44,371 bases of DNA from Azohydromonas australica DSM 1124 (GTDB lineage Bacteria > Pseudomonadota > Gammaproteobacteria > Burkholderiales > Burkholderiaceae_C), in assembly GCF_000430725.1 (NCBI RefSeq), contig NZ_KE387219.1, positions 31,753 to 76,123 on the forward strand, written 5' to 3'. Every line of letters starts with the position of its first letter. Positions within the stretch are counted from its first letter, which is position 1. The translations under genes and the position numbers were made by a program. The notes under the pieces are model-generated. The model saw nothing but the letters and a program-made list of their open reading frames with translations. It made no database searches and was not told the DNA's origin. Positions 23,227 to 30,951 of the stretch are shown piece after piece.

Positions 23227-24339
23227 GTGAACAAGACCTGCATCGCCGCCGCCGCGCTCGCGGCCTGTACCGGCGGCGCCATCGCGCAAAGCAACGTCAC
23301 GCTCTACGGCGTTGCCGATGCCTACGTCGAATCCACCCGCATTTCCGGCCGAGGCTCCATGGTCCGGGTGTCCAACGGCGGCATGCAGCCGTCGCGCTGG
23401 GGCATCCGGGGCACGGAAGACCTGGGCGACGGCCTCAAGGCCGGCTTCGTGCTGGAGAGCGGCATCTCCATCGACACCGGCACCTCGCTGCAGGGCGGGA
23501 GGCTGTTCGGGCGCCAGGCCTACGTGTCGCTGCAGTCGGCGCGCGCGGGCGAGATCCGGCTGGGGCGCCAGTACGCGCCCATCCACTACTCGATGGTGTT
23601 CAGCGACGTCGATCCCTTCTCGGCCTTCTCGCCGGTGCTGTCGATGTACGTCTCCAACGGCGACCAGAGCCGCCAGGACAACCAGGTGAGCTACTGGACG
23701 CCGTCCTTCGGCGGCTTCAGCGCCATGGTGGCCGTGGCCGCAGGCGAGAACGCCGCCACCGCGCCCAGCGTGGCCACGCCGTGGGTGGCCGCCGGCACGA
23801 TGAAACGCAACGTCGGCGGGCTGCTGCGCTACCAGGGCGGCGCCCTGGACGCGAGCGTGGCCTACCACCAGGGCGGCCAGGCCACGGCCGCGGGCGACGT
23901 GGAGCAGAAGGCCTTCAACGTCGGTGCCACGTACAACCTCAACGGCTACGTGCTGGGCGGCAACTTCTGGGAGCACCGCAACGAGCTGGTCAGCGGTGCC
24001 ACGCCCAAGACGCGCGGCCTGGTGCTGGGCGTGAAGGTGCCGATCTCGACCGCCTGGAGTGCGGTGGCGCAGGTGGCGCGGGTGGAGGACAACGGCCTGG
24101 CCTACGCCACCGGCGCGGCCAAGGCCGAGGGCCGCAATACCTACCTCAACGTCGGCGTGAACTACCGGCTGTCCAAGCGCACCGACGTGTACCTGCGCTA
24201 CGCCCGCATCGAGGACGACAACGGCGGCTACAACGGCCGCGCCACCACGGCGCTGTACGGCATCTTCGGCCCCGGAAACACGCTGCCCGCGGGCGGCTCG
24301 GCCAGCTCGCTGGGCTTGGGCGTGCGGCACGTGTTCTGA
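23227..24339 (+). CDS. Outer-membrane porin (Burkholderiales general porin family)
   Basis: A 370-residue beta-barrel porin with a GTG start preceded by AGGAGAC eight bases upstream. A signal peptide (to about residue 21, GGAIAQ) leads into SNVTLYGVADAYVE, the typical RWGIRGTEDLGDGLKAGFVLESG segment, FGRQAYVSL, IRLGRQY and the C-terminal LGLGVRHVF ending in Phe, as needed for outer-membrane insertion. It sits 139 bases after the thioesterase and may be co-transcribed or have its own promoter. It would allow the island substrate into the periplasm, where the Bug receptors act. Confidence 0.94.
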   Translation: MNKTCIAAAALAACTGGAIAQSNVTLYGVADAYVESTRISGRGSMVRVSNGGMQPSRWGIRGTEDLGDGLKAGFVLESGISIDTGTSLQGGRLFGRQAYVSLQSARAGEIRLGRQYAPIHYSMVFSDVDPFSAFSPVLSMYVSNGDQSRQDNQVSYWTPSFGGFSAMVAVAAGENAATAPSVATPWVAAGTMKRNVGGLLRYQGGALDASVAYHQGGQATAAGDVEQKAFNVGATYNLNGYVLGGNFWEHRNELVSGATPKTRGLVLGVKVPISTAWSAVAQVARVEDNGLAYATGAAKAEGRNTYLNVGVNYRLSKRTDVYLRYARIEDDNGGYNGRATTALYGIFGPGNTLPAGGSASSLGLGVRHVF

Positions 24340-24362
24340 CGCTGCTTCTGCCCTTCGGGGAG

Positions 24363-24389
24363 GCCGCTGCCGCTTTCGGGCGGAGCGGC
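24363..24389. terminator. Hairpin between convergent porin and GlxA-type regulator
   Basis: GCCGCT and AGCGGC arms with an inner CCGC/GCGG stem around TTTCGG form a ten-base-pair stem with one bulge. It lies between two convergent genes and could end transcription from either side. There is no strong T-run. Confidence 0.4.
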
Positions 24390-24428
24390 TTGCGGCGCCG
24401 GGGCCTGCCGCGAGGCGCCAAGCGCTGT

Positions 24429-25424
24429 TCAGGCGGCCGACGGCTGGACCCACGCGGGCGGCATGTCGGCATCGCCGGCCTGAGCCGCGCGCCCGGCGCG
24501 TGAGGCCTGGCGCAGCGTGCGCGGCGGCTGTCCCAGCGTACGCACGAAGGCACGCCGCATGCGCTCGCGGTCCACAAGACCCACCTCGCGCGCAATGAGG
24601 TCCATCTGCAGACGGCCCTGCTCCAGCAGCACGCGCGCCGCCTCCACCCGCAGTTGCTCGACCGCCCGCGCAGGGGAGCGGCCGGTCTCGGCGCTGAAGG
24701 CGCGACTGAACTGGCGCGGGCTGAGCCCCGCGACCTCGGCCAGCTCCTCCACGGACAGCGCATTGGCCAGGTGGGCCCGCGCGTGGTCAAGCACCTTGCG
24801 GATGCGGTCGGACTTCGGCTCAAGCTCCAGCAGCGCGGAAATCTGCGGCTGTCCGCCCGCGCGCCGGTGATAGACCACGAGCCTGCGTGCCACCTCGCGC
24901 GAGACGGTGCGGCCATGGTCCTGCTCGATCAGGGCCAGCGCGAGGTCCAGCGTCGCGGCCATGCCAGCAGACGTCCACACCGGGCCGTCAACGACGAAGA
25001 TCTGGTCGTCGTCAACCCGCACCTTGGGAAAGCGCTGCTGCAAGTCGCGCGCGAAGCGCCAGTGGGTGGTGGCGTGGCGGCCGTCGAGCACGCCCGCCTC
25101 CGCCAGCAAGAAGGCTCCTGTGCACGGCGCCACCACGCGGCGGGCACTGCCCAGCGCGCGGCGCACGAACGCGTACAGCCCTGGCGAGCCGGCATCGGTC
25201 TCGATGCCCGTGGCCAGCAGAACGGTGTCGAACACGGCGTCACCGAAGGGCCGCGTCTCGACGCGGAAACCGGCCGAGGCCATGACCGGCCCACCGTGCT
25301 CGGACAGCAGCGTCACCTCGTAGAAGTCACCGCTGAGGACGCGGTTGGCCGTTTGCAATGCGGTGACGGCCGAGAAGGCGAGCAGGTCGAAGCGTGGGAA
25401 GACCACGAAACCGATGGCGTGCAT
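24429..25424 (-). CDS. GlxA-family transcriptional regulator (DJ-1/PfpI plus AraC domains)
   Basis: A 331-residue regulator. Residues about 1-170 form a DJ-1/PfpI-like domain (IGFVVFPRFDLLAFSAV, VAPCTGAFLLAEAGVLDGRHATTHW). The C-terminal AraC/XylS DNA-binding domain covers about 215-310, with LSVEELAEVAGLSPRQFSRAFSAETGRSP and VGLVDRERMRRAFVRTLGQPP. The GlxA group is often named after amide/nitrogen metabolism regulators, but many control adjacent transporters. It is divergent from the MFS exporter gene (108-base gap), so it probably controls the MFS-cupin-AhpD module to its right. Confidence 0.93.
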   Translation of the reverse strand: MHAIGFVVFPRFDLLAFSAVTALQTANRVLSGDFYEVTLLSEHGGPVMASAGFRVETRPFGDAVFDTVLLATGIETDAGSPGLYAFVRRALGSARRVVAPCTGAFLLAEAGVLDGRHATTHWRFARDLQQRFPKVRVDDDQIFVVDGPVWTSAGMAATLDLALALIEQDHGRTVSREVARRLVVYHRRAGGQPQISALLELEPKSDRIRKVLDHARAHLANALSVEELAEVAGLSPRQFSRAFSAETGRSPARAVEQLRVEAARVLLEQGRLQMDLIAREVGLVDRERMRRAFVRTLGQPPRTLRQASRAGRAAQAGDADMPPAWVQPSAA

Positions 25425-25532
25425 GGAACCTCTGCGGACAGCGTGTCCGAAACCGCGGCATTTTCGACATTTGCCGCGAAAGCGGTCGCGCCTACGCTGG
25501 CGACCCGTTCCACACCACAGTCATTCATCGCC

Positions 25533-26726
25533 ATGGATCGCCGCCTTCTCATGCTCGCGCTCGGCATGTTTGCGATGGGAACCGACAACTTCGTCGTTGC
25601 CGGCATCCTTCCCAGTGTTGCCCGATCGCTCGATACGTCCGTCAGCCTCGCCGGGCAGATGGTCACCGTCTATGCCCTGAGCTACGCCGTGCTGGCGCCG
25701 GTGATGGCTGCTGTTACCGGCGGCTGGCCGCGCAAGCGGCTGCTGGTGTCGGCGCTGGGCATCTTCGTGCTCGGCAACGTGCTTACCGCGCTGGCCACCG
25801 ACCTGAACATGGTGCTGTTGAGCCGCGCGGTCGCCGGCCTGGGTGCAGCGATCTTCTCGCCTACCGCGCTCGGCGTCGCGGCCGCGCTGGCGACGCCAGA
25901 GCGCCGCGGCCGCGCTCTGGCCACGGTCACCGCAGGGCTGGCCGGCGCCACCGCGCTGGGAGCGCCGCTGGGCACCTTCATCGGCGGCCTCGGCAGTTGG
26001 CGCACCACGCTGTGGTTCGTCGCGCTGCTGGGGCTGGCGGCAATGGCGGGCCTGGCGCTGCTGCTGCGCGAGGTGCCCATGCCGCCGCGCATCAGTCTTC
26101 GCGAACGCATCGCACCGGTGCGCGACATGCGCGTGGCGCTCACGCTGCTGACCTCGCTGTTCGCCTTCGGCGGCTTCCTGATGGTCTACACCTATGCGGG
26201 CCTGGTGCTGCGCCCGGTGACCGGCGGCGACGAGCGCACGCTCGCCGGCCTGCTGCTGGTGTGGGGCGTCGCGTCCACCGTGGGCAACGTGCTGTCGGGC
26301 CGGCTCGTCGACCGCTTCGACAGCCGGCGCGTGCTCAATATCGGCCTGGGTGTCGGCATCGCCAACTTCTGCCTGCTGCCGTGGACCGTGGGCCATCCGA
26401 TGGGGGCGGCCGCCGCGCTCGTGGTGTGGGGCCTGTGCGGCTGGGGCCTCCTGGTGCCGCAACAGCACCGGCTGGTGAAGACCGCGCCGCAAGTCGCGCC
26501 GCTGCTGCTCGCGCTCAACAACACGGCCACCTACGGCGGGCTCGCCTGCTCGGGCGTGCTTGGCGGGCTGGTGCTGCTGACGGTCGAGGGCCGCTACCTG
26601 CCCCTCGTCGGCGCGGCGCTGATCGCGCTGGCGTGGGCCTGCGCCGAGAGAGCCCATGCCTTCATCCGGCGCAGCAGCATGCCGGGCTCCGCCGTTGCGG
26701 AGGTCGCCATGCAGCGCCCGGCATGA
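25533..26726 (+). CDS. MFS transporter of the DHA1 (AraJ/Cml-like) family
   Basis: A 397-residue major facilitator protein with about twelve hydrophobic segments. The start MDRRLLMLALGMFAMGTDNF, the GGWPRKRLL loop between segments 2 and 3, LSRAVAGLGAAIFSPTALG in segment 4 and GAPLGTFIGGLGSWR in segment 5 are characteristic of DHA1 exporters for drugs or small metabolites. It is the first gene of a small rightward set (cupin, AhpD-like, second MFS) and divergent from the GlxA-type regulator. The substrate is unknown. Confidence 0.92.
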   Translation: MDRRLLMLALGMFAMGTDNFVVAGILPSVARSLDTSVSLAGQMVTVYALSYAVLAPVMAAVTGGWPRKRLLVSALGIFVLGNVLTALATDLNMVLLSRAVAGLGAAIFSPTALGVAAALATPERRGRALATVTAGLAGATALGAPLGTFIGGLGSWRTTLWFVALLGLAAMAGLALLLREVPMPPRISLRERIAPVRDMRVALTLLTSLFAFGGFLMVYTYAGLVLRPVTGGDERTLAGLLLVWGVASTVGNVLSGRLVDRFDSRRVLNIGLGVGIANFCLLPWTVGHPMGAAAALVVWGLCGWGLLVPQQHRLVKTAPQVAPLLLALNNTATYGGLACSGVLGGLVLLTVEGRYLPLVGAALIALAWACAERAHAFIRRSSMPGSAVAEVAMQRPA

Positions 26727-26768
26727 CACCTTCACATCACATCACCTCACCTCCAACCGCCCCGATCC

Positions 26769-27188
26769 ATGATGCATCGAACCCTTCTTGGCGCCGCCTG
26801 CGCCGTCCTCGCCTTCGCCCCCGCCCTGCCGGCCGGCGCGGGCAGCCTCACCGAACAGGTGACGCCGCAGTTCGCACACGCGCTGCCCAACGTGCCGGGC
26901 AAGTCGCTGGTTTCGGTGGTGGTCGAGTACGGGCCCGGCGCCGCCTCCCGGCCGCACACCCATGCAAAGTCGGCCTTCATCTACGCCTACGTCCTGTCGG
27001 GCGTCGTCGAGACACAGGTGGACGGCGAGGCTCCGCGCATCGTGCGAGCCGGCGAAAGCTTCCATGAGGTGCCGGGCGCACACCACACGGTCAGCCGCAA
27101 TGCCAGCGCCACCGAGCCAGCCCGGCTGCTCGCGGTCTTCGTCGTCGATTCGTCCGAATCGCGCACCTTGACTTCCCCCGACCGTTGA
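26769..27188 (+). CDS. Periplasmic cupin-domain protein
   Basis: A 139-residue single-domain cupin with a signal peptide (hydrophobic to about residue 24, PAGAG). The first cupin motif has RPHTHAKSAFIYAYVLSG (His63, His65), and the second GESFHEVPGAHHTVSR (His99, His105 or His106). Such small secreted cupins have varied roles, including metal binding and quercetinase-like or isomerase functions; none can be picked. The gene ends in a four-base overlap with a longer frame of the next gene, whose real start is later. Two ATG codons in a row mark the start. Confidence 0.85.
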   Translation: MMHRTLLGAACAVLAFAPALPAGAGSLTEQVTPQFAHALPNVPGKSLVSVVVEYGPGAASRPHTHAKSAFIYAYVLSGVVETQVDGEAPRIVRAGESFHEVPGAHHTVSRNASATEPARLLAVFVVDSSESRTLTSPDR

Positions 27189-27226
27189 CCGGTCACCTTT
27201 CCATCCTTCACTCCTGGAGTATCCAA

Positions 27227-27694
27227 ATGAGCCAACGCCTCGACTACAACCAGATCGCACCTGCCGGAGCCAAGGCGCTGGGTGGCGTCTACGGCTACGT
27301 GATGGGCAGCGGCCTGTCCGCCGTGCTGGTGGACCTCGTCTACCTGCGTGTCTCACAGATCAACGGCTGCGCCTTCTGCCTCGACATGCATACCCGCGAC
27401 CTGCTGGCCAAGGGCCAGCCGGTCGAGAAGCTGGCGCTGTTGCAGGCTTGGCGCGAAGCGGGCGGGCTGTTCGACGCGCGCGAGCGCGCCGCGCTGGCCT
27501 GGGCAGAGTCGGTGACCCGCGTGGCCGAAACCGGCGTGCCCGACGAGGCGTATGCCAACGCACGCGAGGCGTTCAGCGAGCGCGAGCTGGTCGATCTCAC
27601 GATCGCCATCGGCCTGATGAACGCCTACAACCGCATGGCCATCAGCTTCCGCAACACGCCCAAGGCGGTGCTGGACCTGGCCCGTCAAGCTTGA
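27227..27694 (+). CDS. AhpD-like carboxymuconolactone decarboxylase family protein
   Basis: A 155-residue protein of the alkylhydroperoxidase D-like group. The redox-relay motif is Cys48-Ala-Phe-Cys51 followed by His55 (INGCAFCLDMH), with ERAALAWAESVTRV and an A-Y-N-R-M-A-I-S C-terminal helix. Members reduce peroxides or act as oxidative-stress adaptors. The ATG at 27227 has TGGAG nine bases upstream and is preferred to the in-frame start at 27185, which overlaps the cupin gene. Confidence 0.93.
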   Translation: MSQRLDYNQIAPAGAKALGGVYGYVMGSGLSAVLVDLVYLRVSQINGCAFCLDMHTRDLLAKGQPVEKLALLQAWREAGGLFDARERAALAWAESVTRVAETGVPDEAYANAREAFSERELVDLTIAIGLMNAYNRMAISFRNTPKAVLDLARQA

Positions 27695-27708
27695 CCACAG
27701 AGTCGGAC

Positions 27709-28971
27709 ATGCCATTGCAATCCTCTACTACGCCCCTGGGCGAGCGGGACGGAAGTGGCGTTGCAGCACTGATTGCAGCGGGGCTGTGTGCCAGCCTCGT
27801 GGGCATCGGCCTTGCGCGGTTCGCCTACACGCCGCTCATTCCGCCCTTGATCGGCGCACGCTGGTTCAGTCCGGATGATGTCGTGTTCCTGGCGGCGGCC
27901 AACCTGCTGGGTTACCTGCTGGGGGCCATGGGGGGGCGGCGCCTTGCGTCCGCTGTCGGCTCGGTTGCCGCCGTGCGGAGCGCGATGTCCCTGACCGCGT
28001 TGGCATTTCTCGCGTGTGCGGTTCCGCTGTCAACGGCCTGGTTCTTCTTCTGGCGCCTGCTTTCGGGCATCACCGGCGGCGTCATCATGGTGCTGGTGGG
28101 CAGTGTCTTGCTGCCGCATGTCCCGCCAAGGCGCAAAGGCATGGCAGCGGGCGCCATTTTCCTGGGGCTCGGGGTGGGGATTGCCGCGTCGGGCACCCTG
28201 GTGCCCCTGCTGCTGCGAACCGGCCTGGCTGGCACCTGGATGAGCCTGGCCGCGATTTCCCTGCTGTTGACCATCGCAACCTGGCGCGCCTGGCCGCCAA
28301 ACGAGCGGCCCCGCGTGAGCGACCCGGTCGCATTGCCGCAGCCGGCGCGCCGCTCCCTGCTGCACCTGTACGGCCAGTACGGTCTCATGGCGGTTGGCGT
28401 CGTACCCGCCATGGTGTTCCTGGTCGATTACGCGGCGCGCGGCCTGCACTGGAGTGTGATGTCCAGCTCGCTGCTCTGGGTTGTCTTTGGGGTGGGTGCC
28501 CTGGCAGGGCCGCTGTCCTATGGCGCCCTGGCGGACCGCATCGGGTTCCGCACGACGAGTCGCCTCACGCTGGCACTGCAGGTGCTGGCTGCGGCAACGC
28601 TCGCCCTCACGAGCTCCACGACACTCGTCTTGCTGTCCGCTTTCCTGCTGGGTACCTATCCTCCCGGGGCCGTGCCCATCATGCTCGGCCGAGTCAACGA
28701 AGCGGTGATGGGCCAACCCGGTCTGCAGCAGGCTGCATGGGGGCGGGCGACCATGGCGTTTGCCCTCGTCCAAGCAGCCGCAGGCTACGCCGACAGCTTT
28801 CTGTTGACTGCTTCTGCAGGCAATCATCGCCTGCTGTTCAGCGTTGCGGCCGGCGCGTTCCTGTCTGCACTGTTGTGGGATCTCCTGTCTGAAAGAGGCA
28901 GAACCCGAACGGCCCAGGATTGCAAACGAGTACGGGACTCGTCTACTCCGGCTCGATGCCCGCGGCCTTGA
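27709..28971 (+). CDS. MFS transporter of the YbfB/YjiJ family
   Basis: A 420-residue membrane protein with about twelve hydrophobic segments. The GIGLARFAYTPLIPPLI signature near the N-terminus and LLGYLLGAMGGRRLA in the second segment are typical of YbfB/YjiJ-type MFS proteins. The function is unknown. Its last 29 bases overlap the end of the convergent Bug receptor gene at 28943, and the last 25 residues (ERGRTRTAQDCKRVRD onward) look like a non-native hydrophilic tail. This suggests an old stop codon was lost, or that the two clusters were joined here. Base composition looks a little lower in GC than the flanking catabolic genes. Confidence 0.9.
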   Translation: MPLQSSTTPLGERDGSGVAALIAAGLCASLVGIGLARFAYTPLIPPLIGARWFSPDDVVFLAAANLLGYLLGAMGGRRLASAVGSVAAVRSAMSLTALAFLACAVPLSTAWFFFWRLLSGITGGVIMVLVGSVLLPHVPPRRKGMAAGAIFLGLGVGIAASGTLVPLLLRTGLAGTWMSLAAISLLLTIATWRAWPPNERPRVSDPVALPQPARRSLLHLYGQYGLMAVGVVPAMVFLVDYAARGLHWSVMSSSLLWVVFGVGALAGPLSYGALADRIGFRTTSRLTLALQVLAAATLALTSSTTLVLLSAFLLGTYPPGAVPIMLGRVNEAVMGQPGLQQAAWGRATMAFALVQAAAGYADSFLLTASAGNHRLLFSVAAGAFLSALLWDLLSERGRTRTAQDCKRVRDSSTPARCPRP

Positions 28972-29926
28972 CCAGACGGCCCCGCGTAGCAAGCTCTTCC
29001 CGCACCAGCGCGTCCAGCGCCTGCGGCGTGCCACCGGAGGGCACCAGGCCGGCCTGCTCCAGAGCCGAGCGCACGGCCTCATCCGCCAGGGCCTTGTTGA
29101 TCTCGGCTTGAAGCCGGGTCTGGATCGCTCCAGGCAGACCGGCCGGCGCGAACAGGCCCAGCCAGCCCGCGAGCGCGTAGCCGGGCAGCGTCTCGCCGAT
29201 GGTCGGCACCTGAGGCAGGCCGCCATGGCGCTGGGCCTGCGTCACGGCGAGCACGCGGACCTGCCCGTTCTGGACGTAGGGCAGCGCGGTGGCGAGGCTG
29301 GCGAACAGCACGTTGATGTTGCCGCCGAGCAGGTCGGTCATGGCCGGCGCGCCGCCCTTGTAGGGCACGTGGACCATCGCGATGCCGGCCCGCTCGTTGA
29401 GCAGCTCGCCGGCCAGGTGGTGCGGGGTGCCGATGCCCGAGCTGCCGTAGCTCAGCGCGCGCGGATGCGCCTTGGCGTACCGGACCAGCTCCGCCACGTT
29501 GCGCGCCGGCAGCGAAGGATGGACCACCAGCACGATCGGGTTGACGGCCGCCAGGACCAGGGGCGTGAACTGGCGCAGCGGGTCATAGGGGAACTTGCGG
29601 GCGAGATGCAGGTTGGTGGCCTGGGTGGCATCCGTGCCCAGCAGCAGCGTGTAGCCGTCTGCGCTCGCCTTGGCCACCATGTCGGCGCCCAGCGTGCCGC
29701 CGGCGCCGGCGCGGTTGTCAATCACCACCGGCTGCCCCAGCGCCTGCGCCAGCGGCCGGGCCAGTACGCGGGCGAGCTGGTCCGCCGCGGCGCCCGGTGC
29801 GTAAGGCACCACGAGGCGAATCGGTCGGTCCGGGTAGCCCTGGGCCAGCGCACCGCGAGCGGCCATCAGCGGCAAGCTCGCCAAAAGCGCCAGGACGCTT
29901 CGACGGTGCAGTCTTGTCGAATTCAT
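28943..29926 (-). CDS. Bug/TctC-family periplasmic solute receptor, copy 3
   Basis: A 327-residue Bug receptor with an export signal (LHRRSVLALLASLPL, cleavage near ALAQ, about residue 29). Landmarks are IRLVVPYAPGAAADQLARVLA, VIDNRAGAGGTLGADMVA, PYKGGAPAMTDLLGGNINV and LPQVPTIGETLPG. It is the last gene of the mhp operon, 116 bases after mhpC. The ATG at 29926 has AAAGG a few bases upstream. It may bind 3-(3-hydroxyphenyl)propionate or a related acid; no membrane partner is present. Confidence 0.93.
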   Translation of the reverse strand: MNSTRLHRRSVLALLASLPLMAARGALAQGYPDRPIRLVVPYAPGAAADQLARVLARPLAQALGQPVVIDNRAGAGGTLGADMVAKASADGYTLLLGTDATQATNLHLARKFPYDPLRQFTPLVLAAVNPIVLVVHPSLPARNVAELVRYAKAHPRALSYGSSGIGTPHHLAGELLNERAGIAMVHVPYKGGAPAMTDLLGGNINVLFASLATALPYVQNGQVRVLAVTQAQRHGGLPQVPTIGETLPGYALAGWLGLFAPAGLPGAIQTRLQAEINKALADEAVRSALEQAGLVPSGGTPQALDALVREELATRGRLVKAAGIEPE

Positions 29927-29953
29927 GTGCGCCTTTCGTGCAAAACGGAAACA

Positions 29954-29992
29954 GCGCCGTCGCCACCACGGAGTCCCCGGGCGCGACGGCGC
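29954..29992 (-). terminator. Hairpin between mhpC and the downstream Bug gene
   Basis: A perfect ten-base inverted repeat, GCGCCGTCGC (29954-29963) and GCGACGGCGC (29983-29992), with a 19-base loop. Read on the minus strand the second arm is followed by TGTTTCCGTTTTGC, so it could act as a terminator or attenuator that lowers expression of the last Bug gene relative to mhpC. Confidence 0.45.
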
Positions 29993-30042
29993 ATGCGGCT
30001 TGAAGGGTGAGGAGGGCGCAGTGTGACCCGCCGCCCGTGCCT

Positions 30043-30912
30043 TCAGTGCGCCAGGAAGTCCAGCACCATGCGGTTGAACTTGTCGGCGTGCTCCCACTGC
30101 GCCCAGTGGCCGCAGCGGCTGAAGACGTGCAGCTCCGCGTTCTGCAGGCCCGCCACGAGGCGCAGGCCCGTGTCCAGCGGCACGAAGCGGTCGTCGCGGC
30201 CCCAGATCACCAGCGCCGGCGCCTTGATCTCGCCCAGGCGGTGGCCCACGTCGGGGAACTGCTTGGGGTTGGCCTCGGCGCTCTTGACGAAGTTCTCCAG
30301 GTGGTCGCGGCGCGTGAGCATGTTGTCCAGCCGGGCCTGGAACAGCGCTTCCGTGAGGCTGCTCGTGTCGTACACAAACACGCTCATCATCCGCTTGAGG
30401 TTCTCGATGGTGGGCTGGCGGTACAGCGCGCCGATGAGCTTGATGCCCTCCGTGGGCATGGGCACGAAGGAGCTCGCGCCGCCGGTGCCGCCGCCCATGA
30501 GGACGAGCTTTCCCGTGCGCGCGGGGTTCGCCAGGGCGAAGGCCACGGCGCTGTGCCCACCCATGGAGTTGCCGATCAGGTGGGCCTTGTCCAGCCCGAT
30601 GGCGTCCATCAGCCCCTTGAGGGCGCGGGCGTTGAGCTCGGAGCGCGAGCCGGTGCACACGATGGGGTCGCTCTTGCTCCAGCCCGGGCAGTCCATGAGG
30701 ATGACCCGGTAGCCGGCCGCCACCAGCGGCTCGATGTTGCGGTTGAAGTTGGCCCAGCCGCTGGCGCCGGGGCCCGAGCCGTGCAGCATGACGACGGTCT
30801 CGTCGCCGCTGCCGCAGTCGTTGTAGTGGAGCTGGAGATCGAGGTCGCCTTCCTTGATGCGCACGAAGCGGCTGGTGGAGGCCTCGGTGATGACGTTGCT
30901 TGTTTCAGACAT
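30043..30912 (-). CDS. mhpC: 2-hydroxy-6-oxonona-2,4-dienedioate hydrolase
   Basis: A 289-residue alpha/beta hydrolase that cleaves the C-C bond of the meta-cleavage product of the mhp pathway, giving 2-hydroxypenta-2,4-dienoate and succinate. The oxyanion segment HGSGPGASGWANF, the nucleophile Ser116 in GNSMGG, Asp241 in WGRDDRFVP and His269 in CGHWAQWEH make up the catalytic site. The length matches E. coli MhpC. A start at 30942 is possible on paper, but the ATG at 30912 fits the family length. The gene follows mhpE by 39 bases. Confidence 0.95.
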   Translation of the reverse strand: MSETSNVITEASTSRFVRIKEGDLDLQLHYNDCGSGDETVVMLHGSGPGASGWANFNRNIEPLVAAGYRVILMDCPGWSKSDPIVCTGSRSELNARALKGLMDAIGLDKAHLIGNSMGGHSAVAFALANPARTGKLVLMGGGTGGASSFVPMPTEGIKLIGALYRQPTIENLKRMMSVFVYDTSSLTEALFQARLDNMLTRRDHLENFVKSAEANPKQFPDVGHRLGEIKAPALVIWGRDDRFVPLDTGLRLVAGLQNAELHVFSRCGHWAQWEHADKFNRMVLDFLAH

Positions 30913-30951
30913 GGCGCAATCCGTGATGTGTTGGGCTCGCAAGCGGCTCTG

